From Eubacteriales Family XIII. Incertae Sedis bacterium (lineage in GTDB: Bacteria > Bacillota_A > Clostridia > Peptostreptococcales > Anaerovoracaceae), in the NCBI GenBank assembly GCA_031278145.1, contig JAITLA010000282.1:1-5004 (forward strand): a stretch of DNA of 5,004 bases, read 5' to 3'. Made by a program: the position numbers and the translations under genes. The notes beneath the pieces are model-generated. The model searched no databases, was not told the DNA's origin, and saw only the letters and a list, made by a program, of their open reading frames with translations. Shown here piece by piece: positions 4,197 to 5,004 of the stretch. The first letter of the stretch is position 1; every line of letters begins with the position of its first letter.

Positions 4197-5004
4197 TTGT
4201 CACAGCCTCCTTTTCCTCCCTCGCAAGCCGGCCCGCAAGGCAGACGCCGGCCGCCGAATCGATCTCGCGGGCGAAAGCCTCCGGATAATCGCGCTTCCAG
4301 CCCGCCATTTCCTCTTCCGTAACCCTTTCCACCTCCACGAGGAAGCCGCTTGTCGCCATGCCGGTGCAATGCTTGGAAGTCATGGCCGTGGGCGTGATGC
4401 TGTTGATGCAGCCGCCGCGATCGAGCAGGCCGGGGATGATGGGATCGAGCCGCGCCCCGTGGTCCACGTAGCAGCAGCGCGGCATGAGCCGTTCGGTGAC
4501 GTAGGCCGCGCACAGCACGATCCCGCGTTCGTTGTACACCTTGACGATATCGCGATGCCTTATGCCGCGCTTTCTCGCCTCGGAGGGGTGCAGCCACAGC
4601 GGCTCGTATTGGTATCCGTCCGCGGCGCGGATCTTCATCGTTTCCACCTCGCGGTTCCAGACAATATCGTCGCATTGGGCGTGCACGCGCCAGCGGCCGT
4701 GGTTGGACACGCAGAGCAGGGGATAGCTCTTGGCCCGCTCGCTCGTCAGCCTCTCGTCGTGGCTCTCGCTCCTTTCCACCCAATGCGGCACGGGCGGCCG
4801 CTCCGGGTCGTCCGGCATGTAGCGCTCTATATCCGTGGAGGCGTACTCCAAAAGCCCCGTCGGCGTGCTCAGCGGATTGTTTTTCGGGTCCTTCCAAAAA
4901 CCGTAAAGCCCCGCCGGGACCGCCTGCGCGTCCGGCTTGCAGGGCAACACGAACACCTTCTTGTCCTTGAATTCCTCCCAGGACATCGTGTCCTCGCAGC
5001 CCGT
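4189..5004 (-). CDS. Molybdopterin oxidoreductase catalytic subunit, C-terminal part (transhydroxylase/catechol-dehydroxylase-like)
   Basis: The last 271 residues of a large DMSO-reductase-family subunit are present. The frame runs open through the window edge, so the N-terminal iron-sulfur/Mo-binding part and the active-site residues are missing. A linker with the typical NPLSTPTGLLEY motif leads into the molybdopterin-dinucleotide-binding domain. That domain begins around YPLLCVSNHGRWRVHAQ and continues through the segments LHPSEARKRGI, DIVKVYNERG and YVDHGARLDPI. The end contains a DRGGCINSITP segment and TGMATSGFLVEVERV, as in transhydroxylase-type alpha subunits. The gene is translationally coupled to the beta subunit (overlap ATGGCTAA). 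Family placement is firm. Assignment to pyrogallol transhydroxylase rather than a catechol dehydroxylase or another member is inference, mainly from the beta subunit. Confidence 0.88.
   Translation of the reverse strand, partial: TGCEDTMSWEEFKDKKVFVLPCKPDAQAVPAGLYGFWKDPKNNPLSTPTGLLEYASTDIERYMPDDPERPPVPHWVERSESHDERLTSERAKSYPLLCVSNHGRWRVHAQCDDIVWNREVETMKIRAADGYQYEPLWLHPSEARKRGIRHRDIVKVYNERGIVLCAAYVTERLMPRCCYVDHGARLDPIIPGLLDRGGCINSITPTAMTSKHCTGMATSGFLVEVERVTEEEMAGWKRDYPEAFAREIDSAAGVCLAGRLAREEKEAVTNG

Noticed and set aside
3494..4897. A 467-codon minus-strand open frame
   Set aside because: It is an out-of-frame shadow of the two molybdoenzyme genes, rich in Arg/Ala from the GC-rich codons, and runs across their overlap.
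1..5004. tRNA, rRNA, CRISPR arrays, insertion sequences or phage genes
   Set aside because: I saw no cloverleaf, rRNA segments, regularly spaced repeats, transposase motifs or terminal inverted repeats.

Overview
The window looks like chromosome from an anaerobic, fairly GC-rich Firmicute (Negativicutes or a GC-rich clostridial lineage). This is an inference from four things. The flavodoxin is of the Clostridium beijerinckii/Megasphaera elsdenii type. Promoters are near-consensus sigma-A type with 17-bp spacers, set in AT-rich intergenic DNA. There is a yybP-ykoY riboswitch with a transcription-terminator expression platform. The enzymes are oxygen-sensitive: an iron-sulfur aldo/keto reductase and a molybdopterin/iron-sulfur oxidoreductase.

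Plus strand, left to right. A consensus promoter (16-44) and a roughly 170-nt, hairpin-rich leader precede an aldo/keto reductase with a C-terminal double 4Fe-4S module (219-1364). A 459-bp intergenic region follows. It holds increasing A-tracts, a perfect TTGACA-N17-TATAAT promoter (1477-1505), a segment that folds into a multi-helix RNA (about 1511-1730) with a 16-bp hairpin at its 3' end, and a second, weaker promoter (1745-1773). Next comes a short-chain flavodoxin (1824-2252). I do not recognise the RNA-like segment as any family I know. It is the best candidate here for something undescribed.

Minus strand, right to left. The 3' part of a DMSO-reductase-family molybdopterin catalytic subunit (4189-5004, cut by the window edge) overlaps by 8 bp the gene for its iron-sulfur beta subunit (3387-4196). 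The beta subunit has a C-terminal transthyretin/Cna-B-like domain and retains exactly three of the four 4Fe-4S ligand sets. The pair most resembles pyrogallol-phloroglucinol transhydroxylase, whose relatives include the catechol dehydroxylases. Downstream, with its own promoter, a yybP-ykoY manganese riboswitch (3220-3307) controls a UPF0016/GDT1-type manganese exporter (2384-3082). The P1 helix of the aptamer and the terminator share the same bases, which predicts a Mn2+-activated ON switch.

The flavodoxin and exporter genes converge, with a candidate terminator for each strand in the gap. The common theme is anaerobic redox metabolism plus metal homeostasis. The flavodoxin and the iron-sulfur aldo/keto reductase are plausible redox partners for molybdoenzyme chemistry, but nothing in the sequence proves that the genes work together.
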